The notes under the pieces: model-generated | What the model was told of the DNA's origin: nothing | Databases searched by the model: none | Seen by the model: the letters and a program-made list of their open reading frames with translations, nothing else | Translations under genes and position numbers: made by a program | Shown: positions 1 through 7,957 of the stretch, piece after piece | Layout of the letters: each line of letters opens with the position of its first letter | How positions within the stretch are numbered: position 1 is the stretch's first letter | Assembly (NCBI GenBank): GCA_002367285.1 | Contig: DFBF01000301.1 | Location: forward strand, 14,681 to 37,756 | Direction: 5' to 3' | Source of the DNA: Rhodobacteraceae bacterium UBA3087 | GTDB taxonomy: Bacteria > Pseudomonadota > Alphaproteobacteria > Rhodobacterales > Rhodobacteraceae | Length of the DNA stretch: 23,076 bases

Positions 1-626
1 TCCATGAAGCCGCGATGGAAAATGCCCAGAACCGTTGCCTTGGCATTGAACGGATTCAGCATGCGGGTGAAGCTGTGGACCGGGCTGCGCAGGCCCAGGA
101 TCGGACGCAGATTGATCAGGTCACGCAAGGTGGGCGACAGGACCTCAAGCGGCACATAGGCAAAGCCGGTGGCACGGATACTGTCAGCCGCAGACTGAAA
201 GCTATCCGATATGGGCACGCCCAGATATTCCAGCACTTCGCGCGTATATACGCGCCCCGGCGTGTGGCCTTCGGTGCCGTGCATGAACACGCTGTAACCC
301 GCGCCCACCAATGCCAAAGCAGACAGGACATAATACGGCAGCTGCACGCGTTTTCCCGCATAGCTGGACCAATCCAGGTCCACCTCAGGCAGGCCCTCAG
401 GCAAGTCGAACGTGGCCTTGCTGCCCGCCGCGAACCCGGCGATTTCCGAAGGGGCCTCCTCCTTCAAACGCAGTAGCATCAGAAAGGCGCCGATCTGTTC
501 GCGCTCGGCCTCGCCACGCAATAGCATTGCCATGGCCTCGCGGCTTTCCTCCAACGTCAAATGCCGTTGCTTGGTTTTTCCGCGCCCCAGAATGGCAACG
601 AATTTCGAAAATGGGTGCTGTGTCAT
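1..626 (-). CDS. TrpD2/YbiB-like glycosyltransferase family protein (partial, 3' end missing)
   Basis: An uninterrupted minus-strand frame opens at ATG 626 and runs off the left edge after 208 codons. AAGG lies about 8 bases before the ATG. The N-terminal half is a helical domain (MTQHPFSKFVAILGRGKTK, then LTLEESREAMAMLLRGEAE) typical of the anthranilate phosphoribosyltransferase fold. The stretch HGTEGHTPGRVYT stands where true TrpD has its glycine-rich GTGGD phosphoribosyl-binding loop. I therefore place it in the TrpD2/YbiB branch rather than tryptophan synthesis. YbiB-type proteins are reported to bind nucleic acid; the role here is unknown. It starts only 9 bases after the dsrP stop, so it probably shares the dsr transcript. 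In related bacteria I recall such genes near sirohaem or nitrite/sulfite genes, but that is memory, not seen here. Confidence 0.75.
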   Translation of the reverse strand, partial: MTQHPFSKFVAILGRGKTKQRHLTLEESREAMAMLLRGEAEREQIGAFLMLLRLKEEAPSEIAGFAAGSKATFDLPEGLPEVDLDWSSYAGKRVQLPYYVLSALALVGAGYSVFMHGTEGHTPGRVYTREVLEYLGVPISDSFQSAADSIRATGFAYVPLEVLSPTLRDLINLRPILGLRSPVHSFTRMLNPFNAKATVLGIFHRGFM

Positions 627-635
627 GGGTCCGCC

Positions 636-1829
636 TTACCTGTCAGCAGGCAGGTTCGCATCCGACAGATTGGTTGGCAAGACCCGCAGAACCTTCGCGC
701 CCAGCCCTGCGGCAAACAAGGCGATGGCGACGCCCCCCAATCCCAGCAACAATTCATAGATCGACGGCGCATAGGGGTTCACGATGCCTTCGTTGAAGCC
801 TTCGATCACATCAAAGCCCGGGAAAATGTCCAGCGGATACGCCTGGCCGCCAATCACGATCACATAAATCTGTGCAAAGCCGCCGATGATGACCAATGTC
901 GCGGCCAGCACAGTTGAGCTGCGCGATGGGTTCAGGAACACCAAAGCGATCGGGGCCAGCCCGCCGATAACAACCTGCACCCCCCAAAATAGCAGCGTGT
1001 AAATTCCGCCATCGCGCAGGATGAACCGTTCAACGCCACCATGTTCGGTGGCATACAGGTTGGTCAGATGTTGCACGGCGGTGAAATACAGAACGGCAGC
1101 GGCAAAGATGCCCAACAGCCGCCCCATGCGGATCAGCAGCGCGTCGCCAAAGATACGGCCCGACAGGGTGAACAGCCACAGCGTGACCAGGATGAAGACC
1201 GCCAAGCCAAACGCAAAGCTCATGACAATGAACAACGGCGCCATGATCGCAGCGTCATAGCCTGGACGCGCCACCAGCCAGCCAAAGATCGACCCGGTGC
1301 CGGTAGTCAGTGCCAGACGCCACAGGAAGGCAACCAGACCGGCGGCTTTCACCAGACGCGGGTCCACCTTGCGCATCATTTGCAGCACCAGATAACCGCC
1401 GACAATCACGATGAACCCGTTATACAGCAACACGTTCCAGGCAAAGACCGAACTGAAGTTATACGTGGTCATGGCGACGATCAGGCGGTCCGGGCGACCC
1501 AGGTCCAGCACGACAACGGCCAACCCGCCCACCAGCAGGGCAATCGCCAAAAGCGACGAAAACCGTGCCATGGGCTTGTATGCCTTCTGCCCGAACACGG
1601 ACGCAATCGAGGCCACATTCAACGCGCCAGACGCCGCGACGATCAGGAAAATCGCAAACACGTGCGGCAGGCCCCAGACGATCTGGTTGGTCATACCGGT
1701 GATGACATGGCCGTGGTGTTCGACGGTATAAACGCTCCACAATGCGGCCAGGATGAAGGCGGCCAGAAGTCCGCCCAGCTGCATGACCTGGGGTGTTGCT
1801 CTTATCTCGCGATAAATCGTGCGCTCCAT
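636..1829 (-). CDS. dsrP: DsrP, membrane subunit of the DsrMKJOP complex (NrfD/HybB family)
   Basis: This is a 397-residue, very hydrophobic protein with about ten transmembrane segments spread over its length, as in NrfD/HybB-type quinone-interacting subunits. It anchors the periplasmic DsrO and DsrJ and is thought to exchange electrons with membrane quinone. ATG 1829 is chosen because GAGGTG sits 3 bases upstream. A GTG six bases earlier (1835) would overlap that ribosome site. The start lies 7 bases beyond the dsrO stop and the gene is the last recognised dsr gene of the operon. The order J-O-P matches that of known sulfur oxidisers such as Allochromatium. Family assignment rests on hydrophobicity and position, and both are strong. 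Confidence 0.93.
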   Translation of the reverse strand: MERTIYREIRATPQVMQLGGLLAAFILAALWSVYTVEHHGHVITGMTNQIVWGLPHVFAIFLIVAASGALNVASIASVFGQKAYKPMARFSSLLAIALLVGGLAVVVLDLGRPDRLIVAMTTYNFSSVFAWNVLLYNGFIVIVGGYLVLQMMRKVDPRLVKAAGLVAFLWRLALTTGTGSIFGWLVARPGYDAAIMAPLFIVMSFAFGLAVFILVTLWLFTLSGRIFGDALLIRMGRLLGIFAAAVLYFTAVQHLTNLYATEHGGVERFILRDGGIYTLLFWGVQVVIGGLAPIALVFLNPSRSSTVLAATLVIIGGFAQIYVIVIGGQAYPLDIFPGFDVIEGFNEGIVNPYAPSIYELLLGLGGVAIALFAAGLGAKVLRVLPTNLSDANLPADR

Positions 1830-1836
1830 GGTCACC

Positions 1837-2577
1837 TCACATGTTTTGGTAGCGAACGGCGGGGTTCAACCCCAGGTCGTCACGCAGCGCGATGGAGGGG
1901 TATTGCTCCAACGCTTTGGAAATCGGGCTGTCGGGGTCGTTCAGATCACCAAACAGAATGGCGGAATGTCCGGCTTGTTCGCAGGCCTCGACGCAGGCCG
2001 GAATGCGGCCCTTGTCAACGCGGTGCACGCACAGGGTACAGCTTTCAACCGTGCCATTGCCACGCGGCGCGTTGACCTTTTGGTCGGCCACCGGTTCATG
2101 CACGAACGACCGCGCCTTGAACGGGCAGGCCATCATGCAATAGCGGCAGCCGATGCAGATATGTTTGTCGACCAGAACGACCCCGTCGGGGCGCTGCATC
2201 GACGCGCCCGTGGGGCAGACATCGACGCAAGGCGGGGCCTCGCAATGTTGGCACATGATGGGCGCGGACACGGTGCGCCCGGTCGATTGTTCCTTCAACG
2301 TCACCTTGCGAATCCAGGCGGGGTCGGTTTCCGGTGATCCGTGGTCGCCATGACCCCAGCCGTTTTCGGTCGAACAGGCGGTCACGCAGTCGCTGCAATC
2401 CGCGTCACATTTGCCAGCGTCGATCAGCAGCCCCCAACGCTTGCCCGCGTCAGCGCCTTTGGCATCGGCCGAGCCACCAAAGGCCATCAACGTGACCCCC
2501 GACGCCAATGTCAGCGAGGCGACAGCAGCCCCAGATTTCAGGATATCGCGGCGGGTCAGTTCAGCACGGTTTGTCAT
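1837..2577 (-). CDS. dsrO: DsrO, periplasmic ferredoxin-like iron-sulfur subunit
   Basis: The protein has 246 residues. It begins with a Tat signal (LTRRDILKSG, residues 7-16, then a hydrophobic stretch to about residue 35), so it is exported folded. The mature part has many cysteines in ferredoxin-type groups: CDADCSDCVTAC (57-68), CQHCEAPPCVDVCP (109-122), CIGCRYCMMACP (141-152), then C-x2-C and C-x3-C groups near 180-200. This is the four-cluster pattern of the DmsB/NrfC/HybA electron-transfer subunits. DsrO carries electrons between DsrJ and membrane DsrP. Its ATG overlaps the dsrJ stop by four bases (ATGA), so the two are probably translationally coupled. Confidence 0.95.
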   Translation of the reverse strand: MTNRAELTRRDILKSGAAVASLTLASGVTLMAFGGSADAKGADAGKRWGLLIDAGKCDADCSDCVTACSTENGWGHGDHGSPETDPAWIRKVTLKEQSTGRTVSAPIMCQHCEAPPCVDVCPTGASMQRPDGVVLVDKHICIGCRYCMMACPFKARSFVHEPVADQKVNAPRGNGTVESCTLCVHRVDKGRIPACVEACEQAGHSAILFGDLNDPDSPISKALEQYPSIALRDDLGLNPAVRYQNM

Positions 2578-2996
2578 TGCTCGGCCCCCTCGACACGGGT
2601 CAGATATGCGGCGATGGAATTTGGTTCATCGGCTGTGGCCATGGTGCGGTGAATGTCCGTGGATGGCTTGGATGTGTGGCACATGAAACAGTCGACCTTC
2701 ACGGCGGCATAGTCATGACAGGTCCGGCAAAAATGCTGTTCATTGTCATAGCCCACCGGTTCCCCGGCGACTTCAACCGCGTGGCAGTCGAAACATTGAC
2801 CCAAGCTGGCGCCAATGTCGCGATCTCCCTCGCGTAGGGTCAGGTCGCGGTCATGCTTCATCATCTCCATGTGATTGCGACGCATGTAATCATTGCCTTC
2901 GGGATGCGGATCGCCCGTCGCCACCGGGATGGCCGGCATCAGATCGCCCGCCCATACCGGTGCAGCCAAACAGGCCAACAAAAGAGCAATCCGCAT
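2574..2996 (-). CDS. dsrJ: DsrJ, periplasmic triheme cytochrome c
   Basis: From ATG 2996 the protein has 140 residues; an ATG two codons earlier (3002) is equally usable and overlaps the dsrL stop. The longer open frame upstream is only the dsrL gene read in another frame. A short signal peptide (residues 1-17, ending VWAG) leads into a periplasmic protein with three haem c motifs: CFDCH (68-72), CRTCH (90-94) and CFMCH (103-107). That matches the triheme DsrJ family. The stretch YMRRNHMEMMKHDRD before the first haem is family-like. Unusually, the mature protein has no cysteine outside the three haem motifs. Allochromatium DsrJ has an extra cysteine haem ligand (Cys46) in this N-terminal region. 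The only other cysteine here is residue 9, inside the signal peptide. Confidence 0.93.
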   Translation of the reverse strand: MRIALLLACLAAPVWAGDLMPAIPVATGDPHPEGNDYMRRNHMEMMKHDRDLTLREGDRDIGASLGQCFDCHAVEVAGEPVGYDNEQHFCRTCHDYAAVKVDCFMCHTSKPSTDIHRTMATADEPNSIAAYLTRVEGAEQ

Positions 2997-2998
2997 GA

Positions 2999-4942
2999 TC
3001 ATTCGCCAAGTCCCATCTTGATATAACCGGTCGGACAGACATCGGCGCAGATGTGGCAACCGATACAGCGGGTGTAATCGGTTTCGACATATCGCCCGAC
3101 GGTGCGGTCGGCCTTTTTCACCCGATGCACGGCGTCCTGCGGGCAATAAATCACGCAGTTGTCGCATTCGAAACACATGCCACAGGACATGCAACGTTCG
3201 CCTTCTTTCTGGGCCTGTTCCTCGCTGAGCGCTATAATGCGTTCTTCGAAATTGCCCAGCACGCTGTCGCCTTCGATATGCACCTCGTCGCGCACCTCGC
3301 GCGGTATGAAGTTGAAGTGGCCTTTGAACAGTTCCGTGTGTGGGATGATCTGCCCCCGCGAGCGGTCCTCAAAATTGTGCACGGCATAATTGGCGGACGC
3401 GGTGCCGCGGTCCTGCACATGGTCATATTCGCCGGGCTGCTTGCCGCGCCGGGCCAACTCTTCCATCAGGTTGAAGTGATGCACGTCCACCTTCGGACGC
3501 TTGGCAACCTGGCCGTCATCCAGAAAATCGGTGATGGTTTCGGCAGCGATGCGCCCCTGGCCAATTGCGGTCGTCAACAGGTGCGGGCGGATGATGTCAC
3601 CGCCGGCAAAATGCTTGTCCTGCCCTTTGACCTGATAGGTCGGCGAGGTGTCGATAAAGCCGCGCCCGTTGTCCAGACCTTCGACCCCGGTCATGTCCCC
3701 AAACTGACCGATGGCAGAAATGATGATGTCCGCCTCCAGCGTGAATTCGGTGCCTTCGATTGGTTCAGGAGTCATGCCCTTCATGGTGCATTCACACATC
3801 TTCAGCCGGGTCGCCTTGCCGTCGGCATCGACGATGACCTCCAGCGGCATGACGCTGCCTTTGATGTCCACGCCTTCACGTTTTGCGTCCTCGCGTTCGT
3901 GTTCGGCGGCGGTCATCTGTTCAATCGGGAACAGGCTGGTCAGGGTCGCCTGCATGCCCTCGCGGGTCAGGCTTCCGGCCACATCTTGGGCGGTGAAATC
4001 CACAGCACTGCCCGACGGGTGTTCGGATGGTTTCACCTCGGTAATGTGACCCAAACGCCGCGCAACACTGGCCACGTCGATCGAGGTGTCGCCGCCCCCG
4101 ACCACGACAACCTTTTTCGCGGTGCCCAGCACATACCCCTGGTTGAACGCGTCTAGGAATTCGATGCCGTTGATACAGTTTTCCGCGCCCCAGCCTGGGA
4201 TTGGCAGGTCACGACCGTTCTGTGCACCCAGAGCCCAGAATACGGCGTCAAAGGCGCGATCCAATTCCTCCATCGAAACATCTGTGCCGACGCGGGTGCC
4301 TGTGCGCACATCGACGCCCATGTCGATAATCCGCCCGATTTCGCGGTCCAGCATGTCGCGCGGGGTGCGGTATCCGGGGATGCCGTAACGCATCATGCCA
4401 CCCAGCTTGTCATGCGCTTCGAACAGCGTCACCGCATGGCCGTCCAGCCGCAGAAAATAGGCCGCCGACAGACCGGCAGGGCCGCCGCCAATGACGGCGA
4501 TTTTGCGACCCGTATCCGCGCCTGGCGTTGCCATCTTGACGTTGTTCTCATTGGCCCAGTCGCCCACGTATTGTTCGACCGCGTTGATGCCGACGTAATC
4601 GTCGACCTCGTTGCGGTTGCACCCGGCTTCGCAAGGTGCGGGACAAACGCGACCCATCGTGGCGGGAAACGGGTTGGCGGATACCATGCGCTGGAACGCG
4701 TATTCCTGCCAGGCCATATCGGGGTCCGCAGGTTTGTCCATGCCACGCGCGATTGCCAGCCAGCCGCGGATTTCATGACCCGAGGGGCACGAGCCCTGGC
4801 ACGGCGGCGTCTTGTGAATATAGGTCGGGCATTTATACGACGTGTCGGCCTGGAAAATCTTTTCCTCCAGATCCCAATCGGCTTCGGTTGCACCCTCTTT
4901 AAAGCGCCGGAAGTTGGCTTTCTTTTCGGTAACCTCAGTCAT
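2999..4942 (-). CDS. dsrL: DsrL, iron-sulfur flavoprotein NAD(P)H:acceptor oxidoreductase
   Basis: This is a 647-residue GltD-like flavoprotein. Cysteines at 38, 48, 52, 100, 104 and 108 form the N-terminal iron-sulfur domain. A FAD fold follows (KIAVIGGGPAGLSAAY, GGGPAG at 152-157), then an NAD(P) fold (KKVVVVGGGDTSID, GGGDTS at 282-287). The C-terminus carries a two-cluster ferredoxin with cysteines between 584 and 600 and CIGCHICADVCP at 626-637. In sulfur oxidisers DsrL is reported to link sulfite formation by rDsrAB to NAD+ reduction, and it is a marker of the oxidative pathway. ATG 4942 is preferred over 4957 because GGAGG precedes it by about 6 bases. Its first bases overlap the dsrK stop in ATGACTGA. 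Confidence 0.95.
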   Translation of the reverse strand: MTEVTEKKANFRRFKEGATEADWDLEEKIFQADTSYKCPTYIHKTPPCQGSCPSGHEIRGWLAIARGMDKPADPDMAWQEYAFQRMVSANPFPATMGRVCPAPCEAGCNRNEVDDYVGINAVEQYVGDWANENNVKMATPGADTGRKIAVIGGGPAGLSAAYFLRLDGHAVTLFEAHDKLGGMMRYGIPGYRTPRDMLDREIGRIIDMGVDVRTGTRVGTDVSMEELDRAFDAVFWALGAQNGRDLPIPGWGAENCINGIEFLDAFNQGYVLGTAKKVVVVGGGDTSIDVASVARRLGHITEVKPSEHPSGSAVDFTAQDVAGSLTREGMQATLTSLFPIEQMTAAEHEREDAKREGVDIKGSVMPLEVIVDADGKATRLKMCECTMKGMTPEPIEGTEFTLEADIIISAIGQFGDMTGVEGLDNGRGFIDTSPTYQVKGQDKHFAGGDIIRPHLLTTAIGQGRIAAETITDFLDDGQVAKRPKVDVHHFNLMEELARRGKQPGEYDHVQDRGTASANYAVHNFEDRSRGQIIPHTELFKGHFNFIPREVRDEVHIEGDSVLGNFEERIIALSEEQAQKEGERCMSCGMCFECDNCVIYCPQDAVHRVKKADRTVGRYVETDYTRCIGCHICADVCPTGYIKMGLGE

Positions 4943-6449
4943 TGGTATCCTCCGCATCGTCGATCTCTTGGCCAGTCAGAATGATGGCGTTCGAGACGAG
5001 TTGGTGTACCGACAGGATCGAATCCATGTCGTATCCGTATTTTGGCATGACCTTGGAAAACTGCGTTTTGCAGATGGCGCAAATTGCGGCCATGTGGGTC
5101 ACGCCGTGGTCTTCGGTGACTTGTTGCAGCGCGGTCATGCGGGGGCTGGCCCCCTTGACGCGCAGGTCCATCAGATCGTCTGTCAGAAGTCCCCCGCCAC
5201 CGCCACAGCACAGGGTGCTTTCGTGGGTCGTGTCGCGCTCCATGTCGAAATAATTATTGCAAACCGCCTTGATCACATTGCGCGGAATTTCGAACTGGCC
5301 GCCGGGCTCATCCCCCATGCGGCTGGCCCGTGCGACATTACAACTGTCATGATAGGTCAGCCGGATATGGTCGTTCTTTGACTTGTCGAAAGTGAACGTA
5401 CCCTTCTGAATTTCGTCCCAGGTGAATTCCAGAATGTGCTGCGGGATCGGGTAGTTCTGATCCAGAAAATCAAACGGCCCGGCCAGCGTGTTCATAAACC
5501 CATAGGCCACCCGCCAAGCGTGACCGCATTCCCCGAAAATGATGCGTTTGACGCCCAAATCCTGCGCAGCTTTTTTGATCCGCAGTGACACTTCGCGCAT
5601 CTGATCCTGGTTGCCAATGAACAGGCCGAAATTCGCGGCTTCGGAGGCATAGGAGCTGACCGTCCAGCTAACGCCCGCCTCGTGAAACACCTTGGCGTAT
5701 CCCAGCAGCCCGTCGATATGCGGTTCGGCAAAGAAATCCGCGCTGGGCGTGACCAACAAGATATCGGCGCCGTGTTCATCAACGGGAATGCGGACGGACA
5801 CACCGGTTTCGTCCTCGATGTCTTCCTCGAGGTCTTCCAATGTTGCGCCCAGAGCCTTAGCAGGCAGACCCAGATTGTTGCCGATCGCGTGGACCTTGCC
5901 GATGATCTCGTTTGAATATTTCTGCCCGATGCCCACATGCGCCAGGATGTCCCGCGCGGCCATGGTGATTTCGGCGGTGTCGATGCCATAGGGACAAAAA
6001 ACCGAACAACGGCGGCATTCGCTGCACTGGTGGTAATAGCTGTACCACTCGTGCAAAACATCTTCGGTCAGGTCACGTGCGCCGACCAGCCAGGGGAAGT
6101 ATTTCCCGGCAAAGGTAAAGTACCGGCGATAGACGCTGCGCAGCAGGTCCTGGCGCGCGACCGGCATGTTTTTCGGATCACCCGTGCCCAGGAAATAGTG
6201 GCATTTGTCCGTGCAGGCACCGCATTTCACGCAGGTGTCCAGATAGATCTGAAAGGCGCGGTTGGTTTCGGCCATCTCGGCCATCTTTTCGAGCGCCCTT
6301 TCCTTCCAATCAGGCACCAATTCACCGGGAAAGCCCAAAGCCTCTTGATGGATGGGGGCGGCGATAAACGGCTTCAACCCTTCCATCGCGCCGTGTTTCA
6401 GACAGGGGATGTCCAGCGGGTCGTCCATCTGCGGGATGTCTTCAGTCAT
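4935..6449 (-). CDS. dsrK: DsrK, HdrD-like catalytic iron-sulfur subunit of DsrMKJOP
   Basis: The protein has 504 residues from ATG 6449, which has AAGGGGA about 6 bases upstream; the open frame extends further back inside dsrM. Two ferredoxin motifs come first: CVKCGACTDKC (73-83) and CSECRRCSVFC (142-152). The C-terminal half has the CCG-domain cysteines of heterodisulfide reductase HdrD: CG in FGECGHAW, HDSC, CCGGGGG at 414-420 and CAIC at 457-460. These bind the special [4Fe-4S] cluster that handles disulfides. DsrK faces the cytoplasm and is the proposed site where the DsrC disulfide or trisulfide reacts. The start overlaps the dsrM stop (ATGACTGA) and the end overlaps dsrL in the same eight bases. 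Confidence 0.95.
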   Translation of the reverse strand: MTEDIPQMDDPLDIPCLKHGAMEGLKPFIAAPIHQEALGFPGELVPDWKERALEKMAEMAETNRAFQIYLDTCVKCGACTDKCHYFLGTGDPKNMPVARQDLLRSVYRRYFTFAGKYFPWLVGARDLTEDVLHEWYSYYHQCSECRRCSVFCPYGIDTAEITMAARDILAHVGIGQKYSNEIIGKVHAIGNNLGLPAKALGATLEDLEEDIEDETGVSVRIPVDEHGADILLVTPSADFFAEPHIDGLLGYAKVFHEAGVSWTVSSYASEAANFGLFIGNQDQMREVSLRIKKAAQDLGVKRIIFGECGHAWRVAYGFMNTLAGPFDFLDQNYPIPQHILEFTWDEIQKGTFTFDKSKNDHIRLTYHDSCNVARASRMGDEPGGQFEIPRNVIKAVCNNYFDMERDTTHESTLCCGGGGGLLTDDLMDLRVKGASPRMTALQQVTEDHGVTHMAAICAICKTQFSKVMPKYGYDMDSILSVHQLVSNAIILTGQEIDDAEDTND

Positions 6450-7170
6450 GCTGTTCCCCTTCGTTGTCCCAACGGCCAACATGGCGCACGTCGCGGGCAT
6501 TGTCGGCCTGCACGCGCGAGGGGGCAAAGAACAGGCCCGGCGCGTGCAACAGTTTCGAGATCGGGAAGATGATCATCAACGTGGCGACCAGCCCCAGGTG
6601 GATCAGAAGGAAGGGATCAGCCGGCAAATCGCCGATCCGGAACCGCAACAGGCCCAGCATGAAGGCTTTGACGGCGATAATATCAGTATGTGCGACGAAC
6701 CGCATGGTCAGGCCCGAGCCGCCGATCGCAATGATCAAGGCCAGCATCAGGTGGTCCGATGGGTTCGAGATATAGCGGATGCGTTCCACCAGAAACCGAC
6801 GCGCCCAAAGGCCAGCCAACCCGGCCACCATGGCAAACCCCGCGTAGGTGCCAAAGGGTTGGATAAACGCGACCCACCCCCAGACATCATAGGTGAAATA
6901 CCGGAGGTGGCGGGCCAGAACCAACCACATCGACATGTGAAAGACCCAGCCGAACGCCCAGATCCATTTGTTTGATTTGAACAGGCTTTCAAAGAATAGC
7001 ACTTCGCGAAACATGCGAAGGATCACGCCGGTTCGTGTCGTGGGCGACGGGGTTACGGGAATGCGCAGTGGCGCCGGGGTGCGGGCGTATTTGCGGATTT
7101 TCATCGCAAGACCCACGACCAAAAGGGCAGTCGCGACATAGAACAGCAATGCGTAAATCGTGCCCAGCAC
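6442..7170 (-). CDS. dsrM: DsrM, membrane cytochrome b subunit (NarI family)
   Basis: GTG 7170 is the preferred start because GGGAGGAG sits 5 bases before it; an ATG at 7185 would place that ribosome site inside the gene. From GTG the protein has 242 residues and about five to six membrane segments. Histidines in WVFHMSMWLVLARHLRYF and in LIHLGLVATLMIIFPISKLLH match the haem b ligand positions of nitrate reductase gamma subunits. DsrM carries electrons between quinone and DsrK on the cytoplasmic side. It is separated from dsrC by about 100 bases that hold hairpins, the largest gap inside the operon. Confidence 0.92.
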   Translation of the reverse strand: MLGTIYALLFYVATALLVVGLAMKIRKYARTPAPLRIPVTPSPTTRTGVILRMFREVLFFESLFKSNKWIWAFGWVFHMSMWLVLARHLRYFTYDVWGWVAFIQPFGTYAGFAMVAGLAGLWARRFLVERIRYISNPSDHLMLALIIAIGGSGLTMRFVAHTDIIAVKAFMLGLLRFRIGDLPADPFLLIHLGLVATLMIIFPISKLLHAPGLFFAPSRVQADNARDVRHVGRWDNEGEQHD

Positions 7171-7227
7171 GCGGACTCCTCCCATATTGTGCCCTATTGT
7201 TATTGTTCTTCAGGGCATTATCTGGTT

Positions 7228-7257
7228 GGCGGCGCAGGCTCCTCCTCCCGCGCCGCC
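7228..7257 (-). other. GC-rich hairpin between dsrC and dsrM
   Basis: GGCGGCGC at 7228-7235 pairs perfectly with GCGCCGCC at 7250-7257 across a 14-base loop. Read on the transcribed minus strand, the loop carries a GGAGGAGG-like purine run. A second, weaker repeat (TGCCCT 7190-7195 with AGGGCA 7212-7217) lies between it and dsrM. No run of U follows the stem, so a clean intrinsic terminator is unlikely. An attenuator or an mRNA stabiliser or processing site is more plausible, and could let dsrC be made in excess of the membrane genes. Confidence 0.5.
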
Positions 7258-7270
7258 GGGGTGCATCTTC

Positions 7271-7603
7271 TCAGACGCAACCGGTCGGTTTCGGCAGACC
7301 GGCAATTTTGCAAGCCTGCTTCGCCGGACCATAGGGGAACAATTCGTACATGTACTTATTGTTACCCTTTTCGGGACCCATGGTTTTCTTGACGGCTTTG
7401 ATCAGCACGCGCACGGCCGGGGCGATCTGATATTCGTCATAGTATTCGCGCAGGAAATTCACGACTTCCCAGCGTTCATCGTCCATCTCGACGTCTTCAG
7501 CCTTGGCGATCACGTCGGCCAATTCCTTGGTCCATTCGCTGAGATTGGTGATGTAGCCTTCTTCGTCATGCTCAACGGTCGTGCCGTTTACTTCGTATGC
7601 CAT
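7271..7603 (-). CDS. dsrC: DsrC, sulfur carrier protein with two C-terminal redox cysteines
   Basis: The 110-residue length is right for DsrC. The C-terminal arm reads KQACKIAGLPKPTGCV: the penultimate cysteine (109) and the one eleven residues before it (98) are the pair that forms the DsrC disulfide and trisulfide. The presence of both separates it from TusE-like proteins that keep one. DsrC accepts sulfur from DsrEFH, delivers it to rDsrAB and is recycled by DsrK. AAGGAAAG precedes ATG 7603. The stop is followed by about 100 bases with hairpins before dsrM. Confidence 0.97.
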   Translation of the reverse strand: MAYEVNGTTVEHDEEGYITNLSEWTKELADVIAKAEDVEMDDERWEVVNFLREYYDEYQIAPAVRVLIKAVKKTMGPEKGNNKYMYELFPYGPAKQACKIAGLPKPTGCV

Positions 7604-7636
7604 GTTCGCTTTCCTTCGTGTTGAAACGTGTGTTGG

Positions 7637-7945
7637 TTACAGCCAATTCTGTGTCCGGTCGTGTGTCGCGACCAGATCGACGAACCCCGCATAGTCCACG
7701 CCCTGAACGCCTTGCATTAGGCGTGCGGCATCAACCCCGCGCGCGGCAAGGTCGGGGGACAGGACATAAAGGGACACAGATTTCGCCGCGTTTGCCATGA
7801 TCTCGGTCAACCCGGTGCCACCCAACCCGCCATAGACCCCGTCTTCGATCATCAGAACGGCGTCGCCGTCCTTGCAGTGACCCAGGCAGGAAATCAGCGA
7901 TTGATTGGCAAAGGGCGATTTGTTCACAGTGTGCAGTGTCGACAT
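7637..7945 (-). CDS. dsrH: DsrH, sulfurtransferase subunit of DsrEFH
   Basis: This 102-residue protein has the TusB/DsrH fold signature LISCLGHCKDGDAVLMIEDGVYG near residues 18-40, with the conserved cysteine at residue 20 and a second at 24. It forms the DsrE2F2H2 hexamer with its two neighbours and takes part in sulfur relay to DsrC in the cytoplasm. GGAGGG lies about 5-10 bases before ATG 7945. It starts 12 bases after the dsrF stop and ends 33 bases before dsrC. Confidence 0.93.
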   Translation of the reverse strand: MSTLHTVNKSPFANQSLISCLGHCKDGDAVLMIEDGVYGGLGGTGLTEIMANAAKSVSLYVLSPDLAARGVDAARLMQGVQGVDYAGFVDLVATHDRTQNWL

Positions 7946-7957
7946 GTTCCGCCCTCC

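Noticed and set aside
3053..4156. A 367-codon plus-strand open frame opposite dsrL.
   Set aside because: It mirrors dsrL codon usage, has no ribosome site and no recognisable family; dsrL accounts for the sequence.
7218..7226. A two-codon mini-frame (ATG CCC TGA) on the minus strand in the dsrC-dsrM spacer.
   Set aside because: The purine-rich ribosome-like run is about 20 bases away, too far to drive initiation; most likely chance.
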